Notes under the pieces: model-generated
Told to the model about the DNA's origin: nothing
Databases searched by the model: none
Seen by the model: the letters and a program-made list of their open reading frames with translations, nothing else
Assembly: GCA_027080505.1 (NCBI GenBank)
Contig: JALWRX010000103.1
Location: 1-40,079 of the forward strand
Length of the DNA stretch: 40,079 bases
Direction: 5' to 3'
Origin: Ghiorsea sp.
Lineage (GTDB): Bacteria; Pseudomonadota; Zetaproteobacteria; Mariprofundales; Mariprofundaceae
Shown: positions 1-7,773 of the stretch, in pieces
How the letters are laid out: every line of letters begins with the position of its first letter
Position numbering within the stretch: position 1 is the stretch's first letter
Position numbers and translations under genes: made by a program

Positions 1-354
1 TTGTGCTTCTTGAGGCAAGCCCTCAAATGTGTTTTTTGTATCCATATATGCGTAGCCAAACTTCATGCCATCATCTGTAAACAGTACAGGGCCATGTTGG
101 ATATGTGATGTCACCACCCATGTTACCTTTTTCATATTTGCTAAACCCAGATCTATTTCAAATGCTGTCACCGCAGTGGAAGAAAACCATGATTTCTCAT
201 ATGCCCTATGTTCAACGGTAATTTGTGTTTTATCCCATGGATAGTTATCAATACTTTGCCGATAAATATCTTGTGCAACATCCCCGACTAGCTTTGGTGC
301 AACCACCGCAGCAACCCCAAACAAAACAATGAGTCCCAACACTATTTTTTTCAT
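1..354 (-). CDS. DUF945/YdgA-like exported protein (N-terminal part, cut by window edge)
   Basis: The reading frame is open from an ATG at 354 to the window edge and gives 118 residues. The N-terminus has two lysines and then a hydrophobic stretch (IVLGLIVLFGVAAVVA), which reads as a signal peptide or membrane anchor. After it comes a pattern typical of DUF945 (YdgA-like) proteins: a YxxSIDNYPW segment, a YEKSWFSSTA segment and a HGP motif. A purine-rich ribosome site (GGAGAGGGGGAA) lies directly before the ATG and decides the start. The family function is not well defined; members are thought to act in the envelope. The gene lies outside the island repeat and so probably belongs to the original chromosome next to tRNA-His. 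The C-terminal part is beyond the window. Confidence 0.75.
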   Translation of the reverse strand, partial: MKKIVLGLIVLFGVAAVVAPKLVGDVAQDIYRQSIDNYPWDKTQITVEHRAYEKSWFSSTAVTAFEIDLGLANMKKVTWVVTSHIQHGPVLFTDDGMKFGYAYMDTKNTFEGLPQEAQ

Positions 355-390
355 TCTTCCCCCTCTCCGACAACAGGCAATCTATGTAAA

Positions 391-419
391 ACAGTACGCT
401 GAATATATAAATAAGGCAA
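391..419 (-). promoter_or_regulatory. Possible sigma-70 promoter of the DUF945 gene
   Basis: On the minus strand a TTGCCT box (414-419) and a TACTGT box (391-396) are separated by 17 bases. They lie about 40 bases before the DUF945 start codon. Both boxes match the consensus only in part, so this is a tentative call. Confidence 0.35.
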
Positions 420-520
420 CTTTACTATAAGAAACACTGCACACCCTGTTATTATTTAACGCTTTCCATTAGGGATCAATAAACTTTCAATTCTGCCTAA
501 GCCAGCATGCGTTTGAAGCA

Positions 521-547
521 AAAAACAACTTTAGAGCCCTTGTTTTT
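521..547 (-). terminator. Weak AT-rich terminator-like hairpin
   Basis: An 8-base arm (521-528) pairs with 540-547 around an 11-base loop and runs into T residues on the minus strand. It lies about 70 bases beyond the displaced tRNA-His 3' end. It may be the original terminator of that tRNA before the island inserted, but the stem has only one G-C pair. The rest of 420-615 shows nothing I can identify. Confidence 0.25.
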
Positions 548-615
548 TAGACATCTAACCACTAAAAGATGACTGAAAATAAACTTCTAAAGAACTGATT
601 CTAAAGGATAATTAA

Positions 616-673
616 GGGAAGAAAACTGGGGTGGACGACGGGACTCGAACCCGCGACAACCGCATCACAAGCC
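616..673 (-). repeat. Displaced 3' fragment of tRNA-His: distal attachment site of the island
   Basis: This 58-base stretch matches 33526-33585, which covers the 3' half of the intact tRNA-His gene plus about 12 bases beyond its CCA. It differs by two substitutions and two single-base gaps. The match runs from the anticodon region (CATCACAAGCC on the plus strand) through the T arm, acceptor stem and encoded CCA, then stops. The D arm and 5' acceptor strand are missing, so this is not a working tRNA. This geometry is expected when a tyrosine integrase crosses over in the anticodon region: the element restores the tRNA on one side and pushes the old 3' end to the far side. The changes fit decay after release from selection. 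Confidence 0.85.
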
Positions 674-911
674 AGTCATATCTACAATATTAATACGCAT
701 TATATGTCATAAATAGCTGTTTTATAATATATATTTTACTAATCATCCCTAATTTATTGTCAATATATCCCTATTAATAACTCAATACATGGGCTCATTT
801 TGAGAAAATAGAAACTACATGTTTGAAGAATTTAGACCACCAGCTTAGACTTCTAAATTATGATTTTTACTGATGTTATACTTTTCGGCGATTCTACTCT
901 TGCTTAGCTAA
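674..911. other. AT-rich island terminus before the recombinase pair
   Basis: About 240 bases separate the distal attachment repeat from the first large recombinase. The stretch is very AT-rich and has no credible gene. It probably holds the recombinase promoter and recombinase-binding sites, but I see no clear -35/-10 pair and no convincing repeat. Confidence 0.4.
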
Positions 912-3596
912 ATGAAAAAAGTAAGAAACCCAAAGCAAACACCTAATGAAAGTAGAGAATACCAAAATCTACTATCTTTTGCACGAGCAAACAAAGGTGA
1001 TGTTATAGCAATTCGGAAAATGCTCTGGCTCATTAATGCTCCCGCACATTTATATCTACTTATTCCAGTCTTAGTAAATTTAGATAGCATTGTTCAATTA
1101 GCACAGAGACGGCATCCTATCATTTTGTATGATTCTATACTTCCCAGTCTTCGCCCTTCAATTAAATTTATACTGCAAAACACCACAAAGCTTTCAGAGG
1201 TTATTGGCGCGCACATTAACCCAAATAACCTCAAGGAAAATGCGGTCGCAATGACAAGTAGAAGTTCTACACAACACCCTTGCCATGGCTATTGCCTTAC
1301 CACCCACCCTTTGTATGCAATGATACTAGACGATCAACAAGCATTACCACGTTTTCAAGAGACATACAGCTTTTTACAACTTCACATGATTAACGCCCAT
1401 GTAAAACTCTTAGCCGATGAAAGTAGCTTATGCCAATATGAAGATGCTGCAGAAGGCAAAGACTTTTTAGGGCCACTTCACAGCTCCATCACTGGAGCCT
1501 GCAGGAAGATGTTTTCTTTAACTGGAACTAAAGCCTACATACATTTAAAGTACCTATCAAAGGTTCCTATAAATGGAAATTTTAAGTATGTTAAACCTGA
1601 CCCGACACATGTTGTCAAAGCACTTCAACACACGCTTTTACTTTGCAATTACCATGGTCTAACTTTTGTCCAAGACCTAATAGATATTAACAAACACAAG
1701 CCCTCTATTGAGTTTCAAACATCCCAGTTTGGTCGCAACATTGCAGAAATACATAAAATGTATTCAAACACACTACAGGATAAGGGTATTCGGGAATTAG
1801 GAGCATTCCTGAATCGTGTGTTCATCGACCGCGAACCTAAGAAGAGTAAAGGTTCTGGGGCTAACCGAGGGACTATCCGCTTCGAAAAACATCTCGGCTA
1901 TACCATTTTATCCTCCACTTTCTTAAAATTTCATGTTTCCAGCGAAACTGGTGATAGTTTCACAATTGATCAAATTTCTGAAGACAACCCTTCAGATAGT
2001 GATTCAGTTGAAGATCTTCTATTTGGCGATGCAGCAACAGGTCAAGATATTTACCTTGTTAAGGACAAAGAGCCTGTTTATGAACGTTCATATCTTGCAG
2101 GCTATTTAGCAGCCCAAGGACAGGTTCGAAGACTCACAATGAACAATCAATTACTCAAAGGGCGCTGGAATACCATGACTCTTCATGAAGCCTCCAGTTT
2201 GACACAGCTTTGCATCAAAGAATTTAAGAAAAACATGCAGCTTGATATGACACCAGAAAACCTATTTTCTTTGAAAACTATCGTTCTGATTGAAACCATG
2301 TTTTGGACAGGAAGCTCGCTTGAGCGAGCAATCGATTTGCATATCCGCAAAAGTACTGGGTTAGAAAATGCAGAATTAACTTACATTGAAGATAAAAGGA
2401 CTTGGAGAATTGAAAATGACTTAATAAAACGAAAAATACCACCCACCATAGAACAGGAGGCTCTATGCAATAAGATAAATTTGACCATTAAACTGCCCGA
2501 TGTAACGCAATTAGGCGGTCACTTATTAACGCTAAAGCAGTTAAAACCCGAGCACCATTTGTTTCATAAAAATGCAACCGCGAAATATAAAAAGGAAATA
2601 TCTAAATTATTAAAAAAAATGCCCGAAGGATCAAGGGTCACACTAACTAGAATATCCCATTTCCTTTTCAATTTACTCATTGACCAGACTGGTGGTGACC
2701 TCACCTCGGCTTGCTTAATTACCGCAAAGCATCACTTTTTAGGTCGTACTTCTTTATATTATGCAACTTACGATAGAAGCAAGTTGGTAAACACTTACGT
2801 GAAAGCAGTCAAAACGTACTGTGAACTTATTAACCTTGAATGTCATTCTCAGTTATTTGATATACCTACACTTAATCCCAAGCAAGAGAATATTTGGGTG
2901 GGGAGTGATTTCTGTCCAACAACTAAGTCTGTCCAAAACCTTGTTAGTCACCTAAAGCTACAAATCACAAAACGCCCAAAAACAAATAACTTAAAAAACA
3001 TCATAAAGTATCACAATGCCTTTACAATCTATACCCAACAGATGATTGCTTATGCAACGGGGATTCGTGCTATCAAGAACCCTTTTGCTAACCAAGATGA
3101 TATTGATTGGCACTCAGGGCTAGCCAGCATCTCCGACAAAGATGATGAACACCTTTACCATTCGCGAATTGCATGGCTACCTGAAGTCGTAATCAAGCAA
3201 TTAGAACACTTTATACAACACCGTAAATTGATTATTCAGCAAGCTAAAAAAATTGATAAAGGGTTAAGAACAAGTGATTTACCTTTCTTTTTCCTCCTTA
3301 ATGAAGATTTTGAACCCCTTGACTTAAAGCCATCAAGTTTATCACCATATTTAAACACTGTTTTTCCGTTACCTGCCAACGTGAACAGGCGTTATGTTCG
3401 CTCACAGCTAGCAGGTAAGGGGTGTCCTGTAGAAATTATTCAATGTTTTATGGGTCACTGGGCGCGAGGAGAAGAGCCGTGGAGTAAACACTCATCATTT
3501 TCATTTGCTGAGTACCTCAGACAAATAAGAAAGTTCATTCCACCTATTTTAAAAGAGCTCAGATGGCAGGCTCGTAAAAGCCACTTAGCCTCATGA
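912..3596 (+). CDS. Large tyrosine recombinase-like protein, first of a tandem pair
   Basis: This 894-residue protein has no obvious signal peptide or membrane segment. The last 200 residues resemble a tyrosine recombinase catalytic domain: an arginine in a TGIRAIKNP context (about residue 716), RRYVRSQ in place of the usual HxxR box (about 824), MGHW (about 847), and a tyrosine in a FAEYLRQ context (about 866). The roughly 700 residues before this are unrecognised and far longer than the arm and core-binding domains of ordinary integrases. The stop codon overlaps the next gene's start in an ATGA, so the two are probably co-translated. No strong ribosome site precedes the ATG at 912. It may belong to one of the multi-recombinase systems found at island edges, but I cannot place it in a named family. 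The base composition looks more AT-rich than the hydrogenase genes. Confidence 0.7.
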   Translation: MKKVRNPKQTPNESREYQNLLSFARANKGDVIAIRKMLWLINAPAHLYLLIPVLVNLDSIVQLAQRRHPIILYDSILPSLRPSIKFILQNTTKLSEVIGAHINPNNLKENAVAMTSRSSTQHPCHGYCLTTHPLYAMILDDQQALPRFQETYSFLQLHMINAHVKLLADESSLCQYEDAAEGKDFLGPLHSSITGACRKMFSLTGTKAYIHLKYLSKVPINGNFKYVKPDPTHVVKALQHTLLLCNYHGLTFVQDLIDINKHKPSIEFQTSQFGRNIAEIHKMYSNTLQDKGIRELGAFLNRVFIDREPKKSKGSGANRGTIRFEKHLGYTILSSTFLKFHVSSETGDSFTIDQISEDNPSDSDSVEDLLFGDAATGQDIYLVKDKEPVYERSYLAGYLAAQGQVRRLTMNNQLLKGRWNTMTLHEASSLTQLCIKEFKKNMQLDMTPENLFSLKTIVLIETMFWTGSSLERAIDLHIRKSTGLENAELTYIEDKRTWRIENDLIKRKIPPTIEQEALCNKINLTIKLPDVTQLGGHLLTLKQLKPEHHLFHKNATAKYKKEISKLLKKMPEGSRVTLTRISHFLFNLLIDQTGGDLTSACLITAKHHFLGRTSLYYATYDRSKLVNTYVKAVKTYCELINLECHSQLFDIPTLNPKQENIWVGSDFCPTTKSVQNLVSHLKLQITKRPKTNNLKNIIKYHNAFTIYTQQMIAYATGIRAIKNPFANQDDIDWHSGLASISDKDDEHLYHSRIAWLPEVVIKQLEHFIQHRKLIIQQAKKIDKGLRTSDLPFFFLLNEDFEPLDLKPSSLSPYLNTVFPLPANVNRRYVRSQLAGKGCPVEIIQCFMGHWARGEEPWSKHSSFSFAEYLRQIRKFIPPILKELRWQARKSHLAS

Positions 3597-6500
3597 TTGA
3601 CCGAACATTTATTGATACCCTAGATAACACCTCTATCCAACCCATTTGGAATATGTCTTGGTGTAATCCATCTCATGACCTAAAATTAGCAAGAGATGCA
3701 CTCATCCCTGTTTTACAGGACTGCAACTTAGAAATTGCTCACTTTATTCTAACCCTCCAAGATCAATCTGGTTTCAGTTGGGTAGATCATTTTCATTATT
3801 CGGCTATTAAACGTTATGAATTTTCTCAGGATGATACCGATAACCTTGTAGATTACTTATTCTCCATAGAACCATCATCAGTTGCCGTAAAACAAATCGT
3901 GGTATTGGGTATTGTTTTAGAACAAGGAAATCGTATTAGTGCTTGGAAGATACCACTACCACCTCACCCCTTTCTTATCCGCCCAGAATCCAACCCTTGG
4001 GCAAACAACCCACTTAAAACTGCTAAATATGGTCGGTTATATGCTGACGTAGTTACCAAGTCACTAGAACTAGGGTATTTTCTTAGTGACCAAGCTATCA
4101 TTGGCAGAATTTTAGTGGCTGCAGTTACGCGAGGTGGCTTACTACAAAGAAATGCCTTGGAAGCTTTCCTTAAACAAATGGGGCAACCCATTCATGTTAT
4201 TAATAATATTTCATCCATTGACATATCTCTACGCTATAGAGGCCAGGATGACCAAGAGCATAGGCGCTGGTTTATCGACCCTCTAACCGAGTCCCTACTG
4301 CTGCAAAGTTCATTAACCAACTTAGAATCCAACTCTGAACCATGGCCTTTCATCAAAACATTCTTCCAAGAATGTGGACTAAAGGGCGCAGTAATGCCCA
4401 AAACGATTACTAAATTCTTAAAGTGTGTGTCCGACGATATCGGACAGAAAATTACACCCTTTCTAACTCAATATGCAACACGAAGAAATACATCTCACTC
4501 TCTCACCCATGATACATGGTTGAGGCTGAACAATTTAAGTAGTACCAACCATACCACGGAAGTTTACGATATAGAGGTTCTCTCTGAATCTGGCGAGGAA
4601 AACCCAAAAACTTTTGGGCACAGTGTATGGAGTCAGCCCATCAGGGAAGCATTACGCTGCAATAAAAAATCTGATGCACTGTCTAAATTGAAAATTATCA
4701 CCAGCCAGCAAAGTTCAGATACGTTATTTAAATATATTTCTGAGTTTGCCATCCACCTCATTCAACACGGCTCCTTTTTTCAAAAAGAACTAACAATTGG
4801 CACCATTCAAAACTATGTAAGCAGGCTCACCATAAGATTATATGGTGTAGTCAGTCATATTGATATAATCACACTAAATATTGAGGCTTTCGAAGATATT
4901 TATACGCAAATACTTGAAGAAGAAGCTGGGTCTAAAAGAACCATATCCAGAATACTACGTGAGTTTCATAATTACTTAAGTTTAACCTATGAAGTTCCAA
5001 AGATTGAAAATTCAGTTTTGGGTATTGGTAACTCCCTATGCCCCGTTGATGCAAATATTATCAACCTTGAAGAGCTTCTTGCTACGAACACTGCACTCGA
5101 AAAAAGCGATTTATATTTAATTCACCAAGACCTCAACACTATTGCAAAATTAATGACCTATTTAGCCTTCTTTTGCGGCTTTAGACGCAGTGAAATTCTA
5201 AAGCTTCGCTTAATTGATATTCAAGGTAACTATGAACCAGAAATTCTGGTACGCCCACACGCATCTCGTCGGCTAAAAACAAGAAGCTCTGAACGTAGAA
5301 TACCAATCCACGGGCTTCTTCCTCACCAGGCTTTAAAAGCTTTCATGAAATGGGTTTATAAAAGACGAAAACAAGAGAGTCATACCAAATACTCGGAATA
5401 TGTATTTAGTGTACCAGAGAGAAATTATGCCTTTGTACCCGAAGAAGTCATTTTTCCAGCTATTCACCAAGCATTACGTTTTGCGACTGGTGATGAAAGG
5501 TTAAGGTTTCATAGCCTCAGGCACTCATGCGCATCATGGACTTTGCTTCGATTATTGATTTCTGAACAGGGTGCACCAAAACTTTTCTTTGAATCAATGC
5601 CAAAAACAGCCTTATGGCTCGTTAAGTCTGCAAGATTAATACAAACTTTATATGGCTCAAACCAACCCACCCGCAAACATTTGTATCATATCACTGCAAT
5701 GCTTGGTCATGCCAACCCTAGCGTTACACTAGAGCATTATATCCACTGGTGTGACATCATGCTCAACCATAGTCTAGAAAAAGCATTAAACCCCATAGAC
5801 AAAAAAGTATGGCTACGACTAAGCAATCTCCCCTCTACCACAACATACCGCCTATTAAAGCAAGGGGGTGCTTTAGAGATACAAAAAAGACTCCGCAAAC
5901 AGTACCTAGATAAAATCATAGAATTTAAAAATGAGAAAAATAAACCTCAGAAAATAGCAGCTTCTAAAACAAACCTTAGCTACCTGTTACTTATGCGAAC
6001 ATGGAAACTTCTCTACCTACATAGCAACAATGCCATCCCCATTGATACTTTAGCAGAGCGCTACGCCTTTTCCGAACAAGAGGCAAAGAAAATAGTTCGT
6101 AAAACAAAAAAACTGCTCGCAGGAAATTTGACTTCTAATAAACCCAAGTTCCGAATGATGGTATCTAAAGACGGTTACGGACTACTCTGCCCTCGCAGGC
6201 CAACCACACATCAAGGTAAGACTTTAGCTGAAGATTTTACACGCAAACTACACAACCTGCTAGCAAACTCTGATACAAAAAAAGACTTTGAGTTTCTACT
6301 AAAATGCTACCTTAACAATGCTCGCCATGCTCCTAATGAAATATTATTTAAAAATGCGAAAAACGCACAAAGATTTTATCAAATACTACAAAATATTGGC
6401 ATAGCGAAAAAGTATATATTCTTAACTTGGCATCACGGTAAAGATATCAAAGGGCTAAGCAATACGAAACGCAAACAATATTGGAGAAGTGCTTTAAAAT

Positions 6501-6673
6501 TATCAAAAAATAAAAAGATTCACTCCAAACGAATCAACAGTCGTCCATTCGGAGAGTATGGTAAATTAAGTATTCGAATACTTGATTACTTAAATGATGA
6601 CAGCACCATCACGCAATCAACTGAAGCCTTTCGGTTCGTCTTTCTCATGTACAATATAGCAGCTTCTAGGTAG
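3593..6673 (+). CDS. Large tyrosine recombinase (phage integrase family), second of a tandem pair
   Basis: This 1026-residue protein has a recognisable tyrosine recombinase core in its middle: GFRRSEIL (catalytic Arg near residue 530), HSLRHSCASW (His-x-x-Arg box near 638), and LGHANPSVTLEHY (His near 704 and the likely nucleophile Tyr near 716). A tail of about 300 residues rich in Lys and Arg follows the tyrosine, and about 500 residues precede the core. Both extensions are unusual. It would break and rejoin DNA in the cytoplasm, probably with the protein encoded just upstream, whose stop overlaps this start by four bases (ATGA). It ends facing tatA on the opposite strand. The recombinase call is firm; the target site and the need for a partner are inferred. 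Confidence 0.8.
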   Translation: MIDRTFIDTLDNTSIQPIWNMSWCNPSHDLKLARDALIPVLQDCNLEIAHFILTLQDQSGFSWVDHFHYSAIKRYEFSQDDTDNLVDYLFSIEPSSVAVKQIVVLGIVLEQGNRISAWKIPLPPHPFLIRPESNPWANNPLKTAKYGRLYADVVTKSLELGYFLSDQAIIGRILVAAVTRGGLLQRNALEAFLKQMGQPIHVINNISSIDISLRYRGQDDQEHRRWFIDPLTESLLLQSSLTNLESNSEPWPFIKTFFQECGLKGAVMPKTITKFLKCVSDDIGQKITPFLTQYATRRNTSHSLTHDTWLRLNNLSSTNHTTEVYDIEVLSESGEENPKTFGHSVWSQPIREALRCNKKSDALSKLKIITSQQSSDTLFKYISEFAIHLIQHGSFFQKELTIGTIQNYVSRLTIRLYGVVSHIDIITLNIEAFEDIYTQILEEEAGSKRTISRILREFHNYLSLTYEVPKIENSVLGIGNSLCPVDANIINLEELLATNTALEKSDLYLIHQDLNTIAKLMTYLAFFCGFRRSEILKLRLIDIQGNYEPEILVRPHASRRLKTRSSERRIPIHGLLPHQALKAFMKWVYKRRKQESHTKYSEYVFSVPERNYAFVPEEVIFPAIHQALRFATGDERLRFHSLRHSCASWTLLRLLISEQGAPKLFFESMPKTALWLVKSARLIQTLYGSNQPTRKHLYHITAMLGHANPSVTLEHYIHWCDIMLNHSLEKALNPIDKKVWLRLSNLPSTTTYRLLKQGGALEIQKRLRKQYLDKIIEFKNEKNKPQKIAASKTNLSYLLLMRTWKLLYLHSNNAIPIDTLAERYAFSEQEAKKIVRKTKKLLAGNLTSNKPKFRMMVSKDGYGLLCPRRPTTHQGKTLAEDFTRKLHNLLANSDTKKDFEFLLKCYLNNARHAPNEILFKNAKNAQRFYQILQNIGIAKKYIFLTWHHGKDIKGLSNTKRKQYWRSALKLSKNKKIHSKRINSRPFGEYGKLSIRILDYLNDDSTITQSTEAFRFVFLMYNIAASR

Positions 6674-6731
6674 CCATCATTAGTAACAAAAACTCCAAAC
6701 CACTATGTAAAGTAGCCTCAATGGCTACCTA
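6667..6731. repeat. 11-base perfect inverted repeat between convergent genes
   Basis: TAGGTAGCCAT at 6667-6677 overlaps the recombinase stop codon, and its exact complement lies at 6721-6731. A competing shorter hairpin (GTAGCC/GGCTAC, 6712-6728) shares the right arm. It may act as a two-way terminator or mark the edge of the recombinase module. There is no T-run, so an ordinary rho-independent terminator is not supported. Confidence 0.45.
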
Positions 6732-6753
6732 AGTTAGAGAACAGAGGCATAAA

Positions 6754-6912
6754 CTATAAATCTGCCTTACCCTCATCTGTTTTAATATTTGTACGGAAAC
6801 TTTTAATACCTTTCGCAAGCCCTTCGCCAAGCCCTGGCAACTTTTTCGCACCAAACAATATCATCACAATCACTAAAATAAGTATTAACTCTGTTGTTCC
6901 TAAACCAAACAT
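6754..6912 (-). CDS. tatA: Twin-arginine translocase subunit TatA/TatE
   Basis: This short gene encodes 52 residues, from an ATG at 6912 to a TAG at 6754. The sequence starts [21 protein letters not shown], a membrane helix with the usual leading FG and the Glu found in TatA/E. It continues with the family hinge [20 protein letters not shown] and a short charged tail. TatA forms the pore-like part of the Sec-independent export system for folded proteins. The gene follows the nickel permease by 17 bases and is probably co-transcribed with it. Placing a Tat component at the end of a hydrogenase locus makes sense because the small subunit HupS carries a twin-arginine signal. No tatB or tatC is present, so the host must supply them. 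The C-terminal tail is shorter than in most TatA proteins and closer to TatE. Confidence 0.9.
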   Translation of the reverse strand: MFGLGTTELILILVIVMILFGAKKLPGLGEGLAKGIKSFRTNIKTDEGKADL

Positions 6913-6929
6913 AAAAACCTCATCTTGTT

Positions 6930-7643
6930 TTAAAGCACCAAACCTTCTACAAATCCAATCTCATACATCACAAACATACCCAAGGCTATTGTGCCCATTC
7001 CAATAGTAGTTTGAAAAGCTTGGTAAAAACGTGTCATTTTTTGAGCTGAGTGTCTAAGGGGAACCATAATCACCGTTGCCAACACAGCCATCCCAACCAC
7101 CGATCCAAAACCAAACAAAGCTATATATACCAACCCCATAAATGGCGACTCGACCGTTTGCAATGTAAGGATAATCAGTGCTGCTGATCCAGCCATACCA
7201 TGCATCATACCGACAAACAAAGATCGGACATGAAAGCCTTTTGGGTGCGTGTGTCCATGCGCCGATTTTTTGTGTGCACCTTCACCTTGATGTGAGTGCG
7301 CATGAAAGTGTTTAATGCCATCATCATGTTTATGCAAATGAAAATGAACACGCTCTTTGAACATTCGACGAATCACATCAATACCCAAAAGCACTAACAT
7401 AATACCCACAACAAACTCCAATGATAATGCTAGGGTATCTGGAATCACTGATGTTGAGTAAATAACGATAGAACCAAATATGAAGAGAGTTAAGGTATGC
7501 CCTAATCCCCATGTAGCACCAAGTTTCATTGCTTCTTTAAATGAACTCGTTCGCGTTGCCATCGATGCAACAGCAGCCACATGGTCTGCTTCTACTGCAT
7601 GACGCATACCTAGCAGGAAACCTAAAAGTAAAACACTTAACAT
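6930..7643 (-). CDS. Nickel/cobalt permease of the NicO/UreH type
   Basis: This 237-residue polytopic membrane protein has about six hydrophobic segments. The first helix carries [12 protein letters not shown], the nickel-permease signature (RHAxDADH type), and a second segment has a matching [11 protein letters not shown] motif. The loop in between (about residues 95-135) is rich in histidine, as expected for metal handling. It most likely brings nickel into the cytoplasm for HypA/HypB and the hydrogenase active site. The gene has its own sigma-54 type promoter at 7674-7689 and is followed by tatA, so nickel supply and export capacity may rise together when hydrogen is sensed. Cobalt transport cannot be excluded from sequence. 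Confidence 0.88.
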   Translation of the reverse strand: MLSVLLLGFLLGMRHAVEADHVAAVASMATRTSSFKEAMKLGATWGLGHTLTLFIFGSIVIYSTSVIPDTLALSLEFVVGIMLVLLGIDVIRRMFKERVHFHLHKHDDGIKHFHAHSHQGEGAHKKSAHGHTHPKGFHVRSLFVGMMHGMAGSAALIILTLQTVESPFMGLVYIALFGFGSVVGMAVLATVIMVPLRHSAQKMTRFYQAFQTTIGMGTIALGMFVMYEIGFVEGLVL

Positions 7644-7673
7644 GAACCCTCCAACCTAATCCAGTTCAATAGT

Positions 7674-7689
7674 CGCAACTTACATGCCA
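7674..7689 (-). promoter_or_regulatory. Sigma-54 promoter before the nickel permease and tatA
   Basis: The minus strand reads TGGCATGTAAGTTGCG, with GG and GC separated by exactly 10 bases and a near match to TGGCAYR-N4-TTGCW. The expected start of transcription is near 7662, about 20 bases before the ATG at 7643. The HoxA-like activator encoded in the same locus is the likely partner. Confidence 0.75.
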
Positions 7690-7773
7690 TGCACAAATAG
7701 CCTACTGGCATTACAGCAACTTACACATAGTGGATACTTCATTTTCACTTTGGATGCATGTTTGCATCTTAAG

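Noticed and set aside
616-680. A second functional tRNA-His
   Set aside because: Only the 3' half is present. The D arm, the 5' acceptor strand and one base of the anticodon stem are missing.
912-6673. Assigning the recombinase pair to the gamma-mobile-trio or Tn554 systems
   Set aside because: Both systems were considered because they use several large recombinases, but a third partner is missing and I could not match diagnostic domains from sequence alone.
7700-7716. A plus-strand sigma-54 promoter at TGGCATTACAGC
   Set aside because: The -12 element is wrong (no GC at N10) and no plus-strand gene lies downstream.
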